A stretch of DNA of 64,000 nt from Anaerolineales bacterium (GTDB lineage: Bacteria > Chloroflexota > Anaerolineae > Anaerolineales > Villigracilaceae), in contig JAHDWB010000003.1 in NCBI GenBank assembly GCA_023382595.1, positions 186,001 to 250,000 of the forward strand, in the 5' to 3' direction. A program made the translations under genes and the position numbers. This document shows positions 17,812-26,052 of this stretch, piece by piece (positions within the stretch are counted from its first letter, which is position 1; each line of letters starts with the position of its first letter). The notes under the pieces were generated by a model. It ran no database searches. It was given only the letters and a program-made list of their open reading frames with translations, and had not been told where the DNA came from.

Positions 17812-18654
17812 CTATTCCTTTGGCAGGATCACCACTTTGCGATACGGCTCTTCACCCGTGCTTTCGGTGGTGACGGCGGGATGTCCGCGCAGTTCGATGT
17901 GGACAACGCGGCGTTCGCTGGATGGCATCGGCTCCATGGTCACTCTGCGTCCGGTCTTTGTGACCTGGTCTGCCATGCGATTGGCGAGCTGGCGAACCTG
18001 CTTTTCGCGGCGGGAACGGTACCCTTCCACATCCACGATCAACTGCACCCAATGTTCGGTCTGCTTGCCGACAATGAGCGACGCGACATGCTGGAAAGCG
18101 GTCAACGTCTCAGCGTGGCGCCCGATCAGGGAAGTGAGGTCATCACCGCGTACATCCACAAGGATGACACGGCGGTCGTCGGTGCTGGTGTCGTCGTAAT
18201 GGGCGGAAACTTGAGCCTTCATCCCCAAATAATGGATCAATTTTGAAATCACATCTTCGGTTGTGTCCAAGATGACGTCATGGTCAGTGCGTGCCATCTT
18301 TTTTGGTGCGGGTTGTTCAGCAGGTTTCTTCTCTTCCGTTTTTTCCTCAACTACGGCTTTCTTCGCGGCGCGCGGTTTGGACTCTTTCGCTTTCGGCTTG
18401 GATTCGGTCCGTTTTGTGTGAGCAGGCTCACGGTCCGGGGTGGAGGCGGAAGGAGTTGCGTCATGAGAAACAGGCGGGTTGACCGTCAGGCGCACACGCA
18501 CCTGCCGCCCGCCCAGTCCGAACAGTCCTTTTGAGCCGGAGTCGAGCACTTCCACCGAGACGGCGTCCGCCGTCAGCCCAAGTTGGGTCAAGCCTTGTTG
18601 GATGGCTTCTTCAACGGTCGGTGCGATGACTTCAAGCGTGGTTCGCTCGTTCAT
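17812..18654 (-). CDS. jag: Jag/KhpB RNA-binding protein
   Basis: RNA-binding protein of 280 aa (SpoIIIJ-associated). It has a Jag-N domain at residues 1-50 (LEVIAPTVEEAIQQGLTQLG, then GLFGLGGRQV), a long charged low-complexity linker (about 65-120, rich in K/E/P/A), a KH-like domain (about 125-200, including DLTSLIGRHAETLTAFQ) and an R3H domain (about 205-275, with SSERRVVHIELRGHPAVTT). It lies 9 bp after yidC, the conserved arrangement. In Gram-positive relatives Jag/KhpB affects cell-wall growth and small-RNA function. Confidence 0.95.
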   Translation of the reverse strand: MNERTTLEVIAPTVEEAIQQGLTQLGLTADAVSVEVLDSGSKGLFGLGGRQVRVRLTVNPPVSHDATPSASTPDREPAHTKRTESKPKAKESKPRAAKKAVVEEKTEEKKPAEQPAPKKMARTDHDVILDTTEDVISKLIHYLGMKAQVSAHYDDTSTDDRRVILVDVRGDDLTSLIGRHAETLTAFQHVASLIVGKQTEHWVQLIVDVEGYRSRREKQVRQLANRMADQVTKTGRRVTMEPMPSSERRVVHIELRGHPAVTTESTGEEPYRKVVILPKE

Positions 18655-18663
18655 ATTGCCTCC

Positions 18664-19461
18664 CTATTTCTTTTTGGTTGTGGATGCGGCAGCCGGGATG
18701 CGGCGGCCGGGCAGGAGATTGTTCCAATTGGCACGCCCTGTTGCGGCGTATTGAACGACACCCAAAATATTACTGATGATGAAATAGACCGAGATGCCGG
18801 AGGCAAAGTTCAACGCAAACCAGCCCAAGAGGAACGGCATGTAAATGCTCATCATTCTGGACATTTGCGCGCTCTGGTCGTTCGGGTTGCTGGATGCGGG
18901 CATGGTCAGTTTGGTCTGAATCCAGGTGGTCACTGCAACGATGATGGCAAGGGTGGGCAGAGCAAAGCCGAGGATCTGGATCGATTCGGGACGTCCGAGG
19001 TCCATCCACAGGAAGGTGCTGTTGAGCGGGATGATGCTTTGGACATCCTGAAAGGGGTAGATGGTGCGGGCAAGTTTCAGCATGTCGAGCGGGGTCGCGG
19101 AAAGTGCACGGATGATGCTCTGGTACAAGCCGATGATGATGGGGAATTGAACCAAAGTCGGCAGGCAGGACGCGAAGGGGTTGATGCCTTTTTCCTTGTA
19201 AATGCGCATTTGCTCCTGCGCCAGTTTCTCGCGGTCCTTGGCATACTTCTTTTGGATCTCCTGCCAATCCTTGTCGTTCTGAAGTTCCTGCATGGCTTGC
19301 GCACCCTTTACCTGCGATGCATTGAGGGGCCAGGTAATCAGTTTGATGACGATGGTGAACAGGATGATCGCAAGACCGAACATGTGCGGACCGCTCCCCA
19401 GCAGGTCATAAATGAACAGCAGGAGGTTGGTCATGGGTTGAATGATAAGTGATTCCCACAT
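18664..19461 (-). CDS. yidC: YidC/Oxa1-family membrane protein insertase
   Basis: Insertase of 265 aa for inner-membrane proteins. It is the short form without the large periplasmic domain, as in Gram-positives. The hydrophilic-groove helix reads FTIVIKLITWPLNASQ, carrying Lys where most homologues have Arg. The cytoplasmic charged hairpin (NDKDWQEIQKKYAKDREKLAQEQ) and GINPFASCLPTLVQFPI follow, then further spans to about residue 245 and a basic tail RIPAAASTTKKK. It is co-directional with yidD upstream and jag downstream. Confidence 0.95.
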   Translation of the reverse strand: MWESLIIQPMTNLLLFIYDLLGSGPHMFGLAIILFTIVIKLITWPLNASQVKGAQAMQELQNDKDWQEIQKKYAKDREKLAQEQMRIYKEKGINPFASCLPTLVQFPIIIGLYQSIIRALSATPLDMLKLARTIYPFQDVQSIIPLNSTFLWMDLGRPESIQILGFALPTLAIIVAVTTWIQTKLTMPASSNPNDQSAQMSRMMSIYMPFLLGWFALNFASGISVYFIISNILGVVQYAATGRANWNNLLPGRRIPAAASTTKKK

Positions 19462-19480
19462 GGGTCGGGTTCCTTATTGA

Positions 19481-20548
19481 TTAGGGTTTGAAAGTCCAGG
19501 CTTGTCTGCCGTCCGCGTCATAGGCGGCAAGGGCAAAATCAGCCTGATACGGCGCGACGAGGATCAAGTCACCGGAAAGGACTGGGGCGGTGTAAATCTG
19601 CCCGCCGGGAATCTTTTCCCAGACGATCCTTCCATTGCGATCCAGGGCGAAGAAGGACCCCGATTCTGTCGCGACGTAGATCTGGTCATCCAACACGAGC
19701 ATGCTCGCCACGACAGGTCCATCCGGCTGGACGTTATCCCAATTCTGGCGGTTGGTTGCGAGATCGAGCGAGTAGATCTTTCCGTCCAAGTCGGCATAGT
19801 AGAGGGTTTCGCCGTCGAGTGTGGGCGCGCCCCAGATCCAGTTGCCTGCATTGGCAAGCACCTGGCGATTTCCGTTGGATTGGACGAACTCCATGTTCGC
19901 CGAAAACGAACCGACAAAGATGCCGCCATCGCCGACCGCGGGACTGCCGGGAGCCGCACCACCCAGACTGAGAGGCTCCGACAAGGACAGGTTCGACGGG
20001 TCAATGATATGAAGATGATGATCGAGGGAAGTGACATAGATCAAAGAGCCGTCTGTGACCGGGGCAGACCACAGCGCGCCGCCCAGTTCAATGGGGTCGG
20101 CAATCTGACGTCCGCGCATGTCAAGCATATACAGGAAACCGTCAGTATTGGGCGCGTAGATCACTTCGTTCAAGACGAGAGGCGATCCCACCCAGGCGCC
20201 TTTCGCACCCATGAACGATTCCGACCAGTTTTCCCTGCCAGTTTCAGGGTCAAGGCTGACAAAGGGATGAGCTGTGCCAGCGCTGCCGATAAGCAGATGA
20301 CCGTCTTCTGTCAAGACAGGGGGGGCGTAGAAAATCAGTTTATTATCGGCTTCGGCGGGGTAACGCCAGATTTCCCTGCCATTCGTCACATCCACCGCAT
20401 AGACGAAGGAACCGCTGGAAAGATAAGCACGTTCATCATCCGCGGCGAGACCGGGCCAGTTGTTCGCAAGCGGCTGGGTGCCGCAGGCGCTAAGCACAAG
20501 CGCGCCAAGCGCAAGGAGGAAAAAAAACAGCAATCTTTTTGTATTCAA
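19481..20548 (-). CDS. PQQ-like beta-propeller lipoprotein in the yidD-yidC interval
   Basis: Exported lipoprotein of about 355 aa. I prefer the TTG at 20548 (AGGAG 10 bases upstream) because it gives a compact signal NTKRLLFFFLLALGALVLSAC with lipobox LSAC; a TTG at 20587 would add 13 residues. The rest is a beta-propeller of repeated blades with the pattern GxIYALD...G...W (e.g. FVYAVDVTNGREIWRYP, KIYSLDLATNRQNW). It resembles BamB/PQQ folds, but Chloroflexota lack a BAM outer-membrane pathway. Its place beside the YidC insertase suggests a role at the membrane surface, which is inference. Confidence 0.9.
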   Translation of the reverse strand: MNTKRLLFFFLLALGALVLSACGTQPLANNWPGLAADDERAYLSSGSFVYAVDVTNGREIWRYPAEADNKLIFYAPPVLTEDGHLLIGSAGTAHPFVSLDPETGRENWSESFMGAKGAWVGSPLVLNEVIYAPNTDGFLYMLDMRGRQIADPIELGGALWSAPVTDGSLIYVTSLDHHLHIIDPSNLSLSEPLSLGGAAPGSPAVGDGGIFVGSFSANMEFVQSNGNRQVLANAGNWIWGAPTLDGETLYYADLDGKIYSLDLATNRQNWDNVQPDGPVVASMLVLDDQIYVATESGSFFALDRNGRIVWEKIPGGQIYTAPVLSGDLILVAPYQADFALAAYDADGRQAWTFKP

Positions 20549-20607
20549 ATTTGTACTACTCCTGCATGGATGCGCCGCGCAGGTCAATCCGCGCGGCGAT
20601 GAAATTA

Positions 20608-20904
20608 TTATTTGACAGGATCATATCCGCCGGGATTAAAGGGATTGCAGCGCAATACACGCCAGACCGCCATGAACGATCCCTTTAACGCGCCATGCTT
20701 GTACACAGCCTGATATCCGTAATGAGAGCAGGATGGATAAAAACGGCAGGTATTCGCAGGCAGCCCGGGTGAAATCACCATTTGATACAAACGAATCAAT
20801 CCCAGCACGGCAATGCGCGGCATATTTCCGAGCGTGCGCGGCATATCGCGAAGACGCGGTTCGTGGGAATAATCGTGGAGATGGAATTCGGTTTCAGGAT
20901 TCAT
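20608..20904 (-). CDS. yidD: Membrane protein insertion efficiency factor YidD
   Basis: Small membrane-associated protein of about 98 aa with the DUF37 core [38 protein letters not shown]. The three conserved cysteines are present ([11 protein letters not shown] and [14 protein letters not shown]). The start is uncertain: the ATG at 20904 overlaps rnpA by 11 bp, and further ATGs at 20844 and 20823 would give proteins closer to the usual 70-85 aa. The order rpmH-rnpA-yidD is standard. Confidence 0.93.
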   Translation of the reverse strand: MNPETEFHLHDYSHEPRLRDMPRTLGNMPRIAVLGLIRLYQMVISPGLPANTCRFYPSCSHYGYQAVYKHGALKGSFMAVWRVLRCNPFNPGGYDPVK

Positions 20905-21247
20905 TCGCAGGGAGGAGCAGGCTTGCACGCCGCAAAAGGCTGGTCAGCGCGGAGCGGGTATCTTCGAGGGATGCGGATACAAGCGCGGGTCGGGCGATCA
21001 GGATCAGGTCCCAGCCTGAGGCGACAGACGGTATCAGCGGACGCATCGCTTCGCGCAAGAGTCGCTTGGCGCGGTTGCGATGGACGGCTGTCCCTGTCGT
21101 CTTGCCGGCGGCAACACCCACACGGACTCGGGAATTGGCGTCACTGGCTTGCGCTACTAACACAACAAGCGGATGGGCATAGGACTTGCCAGTTCGCCGC
21201 ACCCGCTTGAAGTCTTCAGATCGGGACAGTCGAAATCGTCTCTGCAC
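20894..21247 (-). CDS. rnpA: Ribonuclease P protein component
   Basis: RNase P protein of 117 aa that assists the catalytic RNA in 5' processing of tRNA. It shows the family start [15 protein letters not shown] and the central basic RNR motif as [16 protein letters not shown]. It lies 41 bp after rpmH and overlaps yidD. The RNase P RNA gene itself is not in this window. Confidence 0.95.
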   Translation of the reverse strand: MQRRFRLSRSEDFKRVRRTGKSYAHPLVVLVAQASDANSRVRVGVAAGKTTGTAVHRNRAKRLLREAMRPLIPSVASGWDLILIARPALVSASLEDTRSALTSLLRRASLLLPANES

Positions 21248-21288
21248 CCGCGTCTCTCGGAGATCTCCGCGTCAAAACGCGAGGAGAC

Positions 21289-21459
21289 CTACCAGCGAAC
21301 CCGCTTGACGTGTTCGTTGGCTCGGACCGCAAGTTTATGGCGTCCTTTAAGACGGCGGCGCTTGAGCACGGCGCGCCCGTCAGCCGTGGACATGCGTTTG
21401 CGGAATCCATGCACACGCACGCGGCGGCGGATCTTGGGTTGGTATGTTCGCTTGGTCAT
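21289..21459 (-). CDS. rpmH: 50S ribosomal protein L34
   Basis: Encodes a 56-aa basic protein beginning [19 protein letters not shown] and containing [20 protein letters not shown], the unmistakable L34 pattern. It ends NEHVKRVRW, about ten residues longer than the usual 44-47 aa form. AAGGAAG precedes the ATG. It is the first gene of the rpmH-rnpA-yidD-lipoprotein-yidC-jag transcript. Confidence 0.96.
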   Translation of the reverse strand: MTKRTYQPKIRRRVRVHGFRKRMSTADGRAVLKRRRLKGRHKLAVRANEHVKRVRW

Positions 21460-21538
21460 TCTTCGTTTCTTCCTTTATTGCTGAAAAGATGATTACACAA
21501 TCCCCGACGGGATAGGTAGGCTGGTTAACAGGCGCATT

Positions 21539-21568
21539 ATTTTACCCTATGGGGTGCGAATCGGTCAA
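21539..21568 (-). promoter_or_regulatory. Probable sigma-A-type promoter of the rpmH operon
   Basis: On the minus strand TTGACC (21563-21568) is followed after 18 bases by TAAAAT (21539-21544). This would start transcription about 73 bases before the rpmH ATG. The -35 box overlaps the adenosine deaminase stop codon. Prediction from sequence only. Confidence 0.5.
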
Positions 21569-22599
21569 TTTGAATTTGGGGTGGAATTAATAAAATATTT
21601 ATCCCAGATCCGCTGTTTTTTCGCCGCGTCGATGAACGAAGCCTCAAAAGCAACCCGGTTGCATTCCCCGACCTCTTCCATGCTCATGCCGAGAACTTCG
21701 CGCGCGATGCGGTATTCGTTGTTGACGTTCGTTTCGAGCACTTCGGGATCGTCTGAATTGATGGTGACGCGCACGCCGAGGTCGTACAACTTCTTGAGCG
21801 GATGCGCCTCTATCGTCGGGACGGAGTTGGTCAGGTAATTCGACCAGGGATTCACCTCCAGCGTGACCCCCCGCTCGATGAGCATGTCCACCGCCCGCAT
21901 ATCTTCGATGCTGTGAATCCCGTGCCCAATGCGGTCTGGCTTGAAATTTTCAACGGTTTCAATGACATACGAAGCAGGCGTATCCTCCCCCGAATGGATG
22001 GTTACTTTCAAGCCTGCATCCTTCGCCTTCAGAATCGGCTTGATGAAATCCTGCATCGGGTAGATCATCTCGCCGTCGGCAAGGTCAACGGCTTGGATGT
22101 GGTCGCGATGGCGGATCGCCCAATCCACGGTTTTGACGCACGAGTCCGCGCCCATACTGCGGGAGGTGATGGCAATGATGCCGATCGCCATGTCGAATTC
22201 TTTTTCCGCCCGTTCCTGCGCGCGGAGCAGACCTTCGAGACAGGCATCCCAATTCAGGTCATGTCCGTGAAATGCCCAATCGGGCGAGAAGCGCACTTCA
22301 AAGAGTTTGATGTTCTGCTTCGCGCAATCTTCGAACAATTCCCAGGCTATGCGTTCGAACACGGCTGGCGACGTGATACTGCGCTGGAAAATATCGAACG
22401 CTTCCAACACGGCTTGCAGATCGCGCATCTGGTCAAGGACTTTGACGTGTTTATCCAGTTCGTCCACTTCATAGGCGGGCAGTGAAATGTTGTATTCGCG
22501 CGCAACGTCAATGATGGTCTGCGTGCGGATCGCGCCTTCAAGATGACAGTGGATCTCAGTCTTGGGAATATCGTTATATTTCGGGTCGAAGTTTTTCAT
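21565..22599 (-). CDS. add: Adenosine deaminase
   Basis: Zn-dependent purine deaminase of 344 aa converting adenosine to inosine. The start at 22599 (MKNFDPKYNDIPKTEIHCHLEGA) matches the family; seven codons upstream are optional. Metal ligands and catalytic motifs are HCHLEGA (HxH), TIHSGEDTP, IGHGIHSIED and the late TINSDDPEV. It lies in the same direction as rpmH but has its own surroundings. Related enzymes with other specificities (e.g. adenine deaminase) cannot be excluded. Confidence 0.92.
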   Translation of the reverse strand: MKNFDPKYNDIPKTEIHCHLEGAIRTQTIIDVAREYNISLPAYEVDELDKHVKVLDQMRDLQAVLEAFDIFQRSITSPAVFERIAWELFEDCAKQNIKLFEVRFSPDWAFHGHDLNWDACLEGLLRAQERAEKEFDMAIGIIAITSRSMGADSCVKTVDWAIRHRDHIQAVDLADGEMIYPMQDFIKPILKAKDAGLKVTIHSGEDTPASYVIETVENFKPDRIGHGIHSIEDMRAVDMLIERGVTLEVNPWSNYLTNSVPTIEAHPLKKLYDLGVRVTINSDDPEVLETNVNNEYRIAREVLGMSMEEVGECNRVAFEASFIDAAKKQRIWDKYFINSTPNSN

Positions 22600-22614
22600 G
22601 GGCAACCTTGTTTT

Positions 22615-22680
22615 AACCACAGATGAATGCAGATAAAAGTATGTTTTTTTAATCTGCGTCCATCCGTGTTTATCTGTGAC
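22615..22680. repeat. Palindromic intergenic repeat (ATCTGCGT...TATCTGTG family)
   Basis: Two inverted arms, AACCACAGATGAATGCAGAT and ATCTGCGTCCATCCGTGTTT followed by ATCTGTG, are separated by an A/T-rich loop. They fill the gap between the M20 amidase and adenosine deaminase genes. A degraded relative lies between parA and parB. Confidence 0.75.
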
Positions 22681-22685
22681 TTATT

Positions 22686-23933
22686 TTACCCGCTCCCCAA
22701 CCGCAGAGCCGCCTGCAAAAGCACATTCACACCGTTGACACAATCTTCCCATTTCGTGAACTCACGCGGCGAGTGACTGGCGCCATCCACCGATGGGACG
22801 AAGATCATCCCGACAGGACACAGATCCGCGAGTGATTGCGCATCATGTCCCGCGCCTGAAGGCAGGGGCATGTGAGACAAGCCTAAGTCATCACACGCAT
22901 CAGAAAACGCGCTTCGCACAATATCGTTCATTATACTGGGCGAATGTTTGCCGAGAAATTCCGTTTTAAATTCCAAGCCAAAGCGTGCGGCTTCTTTCCC
23001 AGCCAGTTCCAGCAAAGCTTTGTCCAAACGATTGAACTCGTCGGCATCAGGCGAGCGAAATTCGAGCGCCACATCCACCCGCGCAGGGACAATATTGAAC
23101 GCGCCCGGCGTAACGTCCATTTTGCCAACGTTCACCACGCAATTCGGAAATTCGCGCATCACCAACTCGCGCGCCGCCAGCGTGAACGCGCTTGCTCCCA
23201 GCGAAGCATCGCGCCTGTCAGCCATCGTCGTCGTCCCGGCATGATCCGCGTTACCGGTAAACGACAGGCGATACGACCAAATCCCGACGATGGCGGTCAC
23301 AATGCCAATGTCCGCGCCCGCGCACTCCAGCCGCTTGCCCTGCTCGATGTGAAGCTCCAAATAACCCGCCAGCGCATCCTTCGTCCGCGCCGCGCTCAGC
23401 ATACTTTCATCGGATAACCCTGCGCGCTTCATCCCTGCGACCAGATTTTCCCGTCCGCCGCGCGGATTTTGCAAATGTTCAGGACGAAGATGACCTGCCA
23501 GCGCCGCGCTGCCAAGCAGACCGACGAGCGTGCCTTCTTCATCCGTGAAGTCCATCGCCTCCAAATTGACCTTGAGCCTGATCCCGTTTTCTTTGACTGT
23601 CCGCAACACCTCGAGCGCGGCGATGACACCGAGCGCGCCATCGAAGCGACCGCCGTTTGGGACAGAATCCAAATGTGAGCCGAGGATCAGTGTCGGCAGG
23701 TTGGAAGGTTCAACGTTTAAACGGGCGGAATGGTTGCCTGCCCCGTCCGTATGAAACTCCAAGCCTGCGCGTCCGACTTCTTCGCGGAACCACTTCCGCG
23801 CGGCGAGGTGCGCCTCGCTGAAGGTCGGACGGTCCACGCCCGAATCAGCCGTCGCACCGATGGCGGCTAACTGGTTAAACGAATCAAGCATACGGTCCGG
23901 GTTGATGCGAAGGGAGGAAAAGGTCTGGGACAT
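22686..23933 (-). CDS. M20-family carbamoylase/allantoate-type amidohydrolase
   Basis: Zn-dependent hydrolase of 415 aa of the hydantoinase/carbamoylase group (N-carbamoyl-amino-acid hydrolase, allantoate amidohydrolase or beta-ureidopropionase). Metal-site motifs are LGSHLDSVPNGGRFDGALG, DFTDEEGTLVGLLGS and LHIEQGKRLE; substrate-side motifs are GNADHAGTTTM and the late SGAGHDAQSLADL. These separate it from ordinary M20 peptidases. It sits next to adenosine deaminase, which would suit purine or pyrimidine breakdown, but the exact substrate is not resolved. Confidence 0.9.
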   Translation of the reverse strand: MSQTFSSLRINPDRMLDSFNQLAAIGATADSGVDRPTFSEAHLAARKWFREEVGRAGLEFHTDGAGNHSARLNVEPSNLPTLILGSHLDSVPNGGRFDGALGVIAALEVLRTVKENGIRLKVNLEAMDFTDEEGTLVGLLGSAALAGHLRPEHLQNPRGGRENLVAGMKRAGLSDESMLSAARTKDALAGYLELHIEQGKRLECAGADIGIVTAIVGIWSYRLSFTGNADHAGTTTMADRRDASLGASAFTLAARELVMREFPNCVVNVGKMDVTPGAFNIVPARVDVALEFRSPDADEFNRLDKALLELAGKEAARFGLEFKTEFLGKHSPSIMNDIVRSAFSDACDDLGLSHMPLPSGAGHDAQSLADLCPVGMIFVPSVDGASHSPREFTKWEDCVNGVNVLLQAALRLGSG

Positions 23934-23965
23934 GAGTCAAAATCTCCTATCCCCCTATCATAATC

Positions 23966-24000
23966 AAAAAAACAGGAGCCGAGGTGTCCCGGCTCCTGTT
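23966..24000 (-). terminator. Intrinsic terminator after hsp20
   Basis: Stem AACAGGAGCC / GGCTCCTGTT (23971-24000), followed on the minus strand by TTTTTGATTA, 16 bp beyond the Hsp20 stop. Confidence 0.85.
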
Positions 24001-24015
24001 CGTGGTCGTGATGTC

Positions 24016-24456
24016 TTATTTCGATTTGATGGTGATGGTCTTGGGTTTGACCTCTTCCGCCTTGGGGAGTGTGATGGTCAGGATGCCGTTCTCGAAGTCG
24101 GCTTTGGCTTTGTCCGCGACGATATCGGTGGGCAGGACGATGGAGCGTTCGAACGCGCCCCAACGCTGCTCGCGGATGTGATACGCCTTTTCCTTGGTTT
24201 CCTCGGACTGTTTGACCTCGCCCTTGAGGGTGAGCACTTCGCCGGTGATGTTGATCTGCACTTCGTCGGCTTTGATGCCGGGCAGGGCGGCTTTCACCAC
24301 AACTTCGTTGTCGGTCTGGTACATATCCACGGCAGGGACAGACCAGTTCCCGGCGAGGCTGAGCGGGCGGGTGAAGGCGTCGTCAAAGAGGCGATCCATT
24401 GCCTCACGCAGGGTCATCATTTCACGGGCAGGTTCCCAACGAATTAAGTTAGACAT
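24016..24456 (-). CDS. Hsp20/alpha-crystallin small heat-shock protein
   Basis: ATP-independent holdase chaperone of 146 aa. It shows the N-terminal DNLIRWEP-like start (MSNLIRWEPAREMM), an alpha-crystallin domain (about residues 40-135, with VDMYQTDNEVVVKAALPGI) and the conserved GVLTI-type motif as NGILTITLPKAEE near the end. A very strong ribosome site AAGGAGG precedes the ATG. It is bounded by terminators on both sides, so it is monocistronic. No CIRCE or other heat-shock operator is evident. Confidence 0.95.
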   Translation of the reverse strand: MSNLIRWEPAREMMTLREAMDRLFDDAFTRPLSLAGNWSVPAVDMYQTDNEVVVKAALPGIKADEVQINITGEVLTLKGEVKQSEETKEKAYHIREQRWGAFERSIVLPTDIVADKAKADFENGILTITLPKAEEVKPKTITIKSK

Positions 24457-24504
24457 AGGTACCTCCTTTCAGGTAATGTGAATTTGTCTTACGCCCGTTA
24501 ATTT

Positions 24505-24537
24505 AAAACGCCTGCGTTAGAAAAACGCAAGCGTTTT
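24505..24537 (-). terminator. Probable terminator of the kinase/phosphatase operon
   Basis: Inverted arms AAAACGC.TGCGTT and AACGCA.GCGTTTT around a short loop, in the gap between the PhoB-type regulator and hsp20. The T-tract is short, so strength is uncertain. Confidence 0.6.
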
Positions 24538-24563
24538 GTATTCGTTTTGTTAGAAAATCCCGG

Positions 24564-25280
24564 CTATTCTTTGCTTCTTTTAAAATCCACAAAGCGGTAG
24601 CCAACGCCGCGCTCGGTCAGGATGTAGACCGGGTTGGCGGGGTCTTTCTCCAATTTTTGGCGCAGATAGTTGATGTACAGGCGGACATAGTGCGGCTCGT
24701 CGCGGTATTCATATCCCCAAACCTTTTGGAGCAGCTGGTCGTGCGAGACGACCCAGCCTGCATTCTGCACAAGGTGATAGAGCAAACGGTATTCGGTCGG
24801 GCGGAGTTTTACGAGTTTGCCTTCCAGCCAGATCTCGCGGCGGTCAAAGTCGATCTTGAGACGCTTGTCAATTTCAAGCAGTCCGTGCATGGAGCCGGTC
24901 GCGCCTTCGGTGCGGCGCAGAACGGCTTTTGCGCGGCTGACCAATTCGCGCGGACTGAACGGCTTGGTGATGTAATCGTCCGCGCCGGTTTCAAGTCCGC
25001 GCACACGGTCATCTTCTTCGCCCTTGGCGGTCAGCATGATGACGGGAACATTGCTGAATTCGCGGATGGTCTCCAGCACTTCGAACCCGTCCAGGTCAGG
25101 CATCATCACATCCAGCAGGATAAGATCGGGCGTGAAATCGCGGATCTTTTGAATGGCTTGTTTGCCGTTGAAGGCTTCCCCAACCTGAAAACCATCATGC
25201 TCAAGGTTCATGCGGATGAAGCGTACCATGCGCTCTTCGTCATCCACAACGAGGATGCGGCGTCTATCCATGTCAGACAT
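24564..25280 (-). CDS. OmpR/PhoB-family response regulator
   Basis: Response regulator of 238 aa. The receiver (about residues 7-122) has acidic D13/D14, phospho-acceptor D57 in LLDVMMP, and the [10 protein letters not shown] and KPFSPRELV switch motifs. The winged helix (about 140-232) has [13 protein letters not shown] and the recognition segment [13 protein letters not shown]. Its ATG is 1 bp from the stop of the 80-aa gene, so it closes the kinase-PP2C-DnaJ/VWA-FHA cluster. No histidine kinase is adjacent; either a distant kinase or the Ser/Thr kinase of the cluster may act on it (inference). Confidence 0.94.
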   Translation of the reverse strand: MSDMDRRRILVVDDEERMVRFIRMNLEHDGFQVGEAFNGKQAIQKIRDFTPDLILLDVMMPDLDGFEVLETIREFSNVPVIMLTAKGEEDDRVRGLETGADDYITKPFSPRELVSRAKAVLRRTEGATGSMHGLLEIDKRLKIDFDRREIWLEGKLVKLRPTEYRLLYHLVQNAGWVVSHDQLLQKVWGYEYRDEPHYVRLYINYLRQKLEKDPANPVYILTERGVGYRFVDFKRSKE

Positions 25281-25281
25281 G

Positions 25282-25524
25282 TTATTCCCTCACAAAACCG
25301 ATGATCTTTTCCTCCTCGGCATCGCCAAGGACTTCGATAAAACTCACCTTCGACAGGGGCCAGATGACCTTGACCACATTGTTATCTATATAGTGCAGAT
25401 CCTTGCCATCTTTGGTGCGCGGATTCAAGACCACGATAATCGTATCAGTCGGCTTGGGAAGTTCTTCGACCTCTCCAGCCACAGATGTCTCATTGGGAAT
25501 GTGTAGGATCACTGTATGTGCCAT
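25282..25524 (-). CDS. Uncharacterised 80-aa protein in the signalling cluster
   Basis: I do not recognise a named function. The 80-aa protein is beta-rich and soluble, with [20 protein letters not shown], the proline-containing [17 protein letters not shown] and a final FIEVLGD...IIGFVRE. It lies 15 bp after the FHA gene and 1 bp before the response regulator, so it must be co-transcribed. It could be a small adaptor for the regulator or the FHA protein. Similar in size and position to the 100-aa protein near cpaF. Confidence 0.8.
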   Translation of the reverse strand: MAHTVILHIPNETSVAGEVEELPKPTDTIIVVLNPRTKDGKDLHYIDNNVVKVIWPLSKVSFIEVLGDAEEEKIIGFVRE

Positions 25525-25539
25525 GTCCGCTTGCCTCTC

Positions 25540-26052
25540 TTATTCGTTTCTCTTTAATAAAATCTGCATCTTCAATTTTCCCAACGCAACCACGTCACCA
25601 TGGCTAAGGGATTGCTCCACGTTGGGAAGCAGGCGTTTTCCGTTGATATAGGTCCCATTGGATGAGCCAAGGTCCATAAAAATGAGGCGTCCGCCGTCCC
25701 GCCGAATGACAGCATGGAGGCGCGAGACTCCCGCCGCGTACGCCTGATAGGGGGAAAGATCAATATCAGGCATGATGGGCTGCCCCTCACTGATGCGTCC
25801 CATTGTGAATTCATTGCGGGATGAAAGCGGGAGCACTTGTCCCGTATCCAGCAGGTGGAGGCTACCCCACGCATCGCTCCCATCGAAGGGCTGGTACATG
25901 TCATCCGCGGGAATATTCGTCACTTTCTTGAACTTATCCGTGGAAATATTCTGGGTGGTTAATGCGTCCTTGCCAACCAATTGTGCGCCGCATTCGGCGC
26001 AGAACATTGCCCCCGCCATATTGCCATGTTTGCAATTGGAACAAACGATCAT
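25540..26052 (-). CDS. Zinc-ribbon plus FHA-domain protein
   Basis: Phosphothreonine-recognition protein of 170 aa. The N-terminus is a zinc ribbon with two CxxC knuckles (CSNCKHGN and CAECGAQL, about residues 4-23). The C-terminal FHA domain (about 75-165) shows FTMGRISEG, GVSRLHAVIRRDG and DLGSSNGTYINGKRL. In GarA/FhaB-like systems such proteins are substrates and readers of PknB kinases. It overlaps the DnaJ-VWA gene by one base at 26052 and belongs to the same operon as the kinase and PP2C phosphatase. Confidence 0.93.
   Translation of the reverse strand: MIVCSNCKHGNMAGAMFCAECGAQLVGKDALTTQNISTDKFKKVTNIPADDMYQPFDGSDAWGSLHLLDTGQVLPLSSRNEFTMGRISEGQPIMPDIDLSPYQAYAAGVSRLHAVIRRDGGRLIFMDLGSSNGTYINGKRLLPNVEQSLSHGDVVALGKLKMQILLKRNE

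Noticed and set aside
19502-20602. 366-codon + strand frame opposite the propeller lipoprotein
   Set aside because: Antisense shadow; the minus-strand frame has a lipobox, propeller repeats and operon context.
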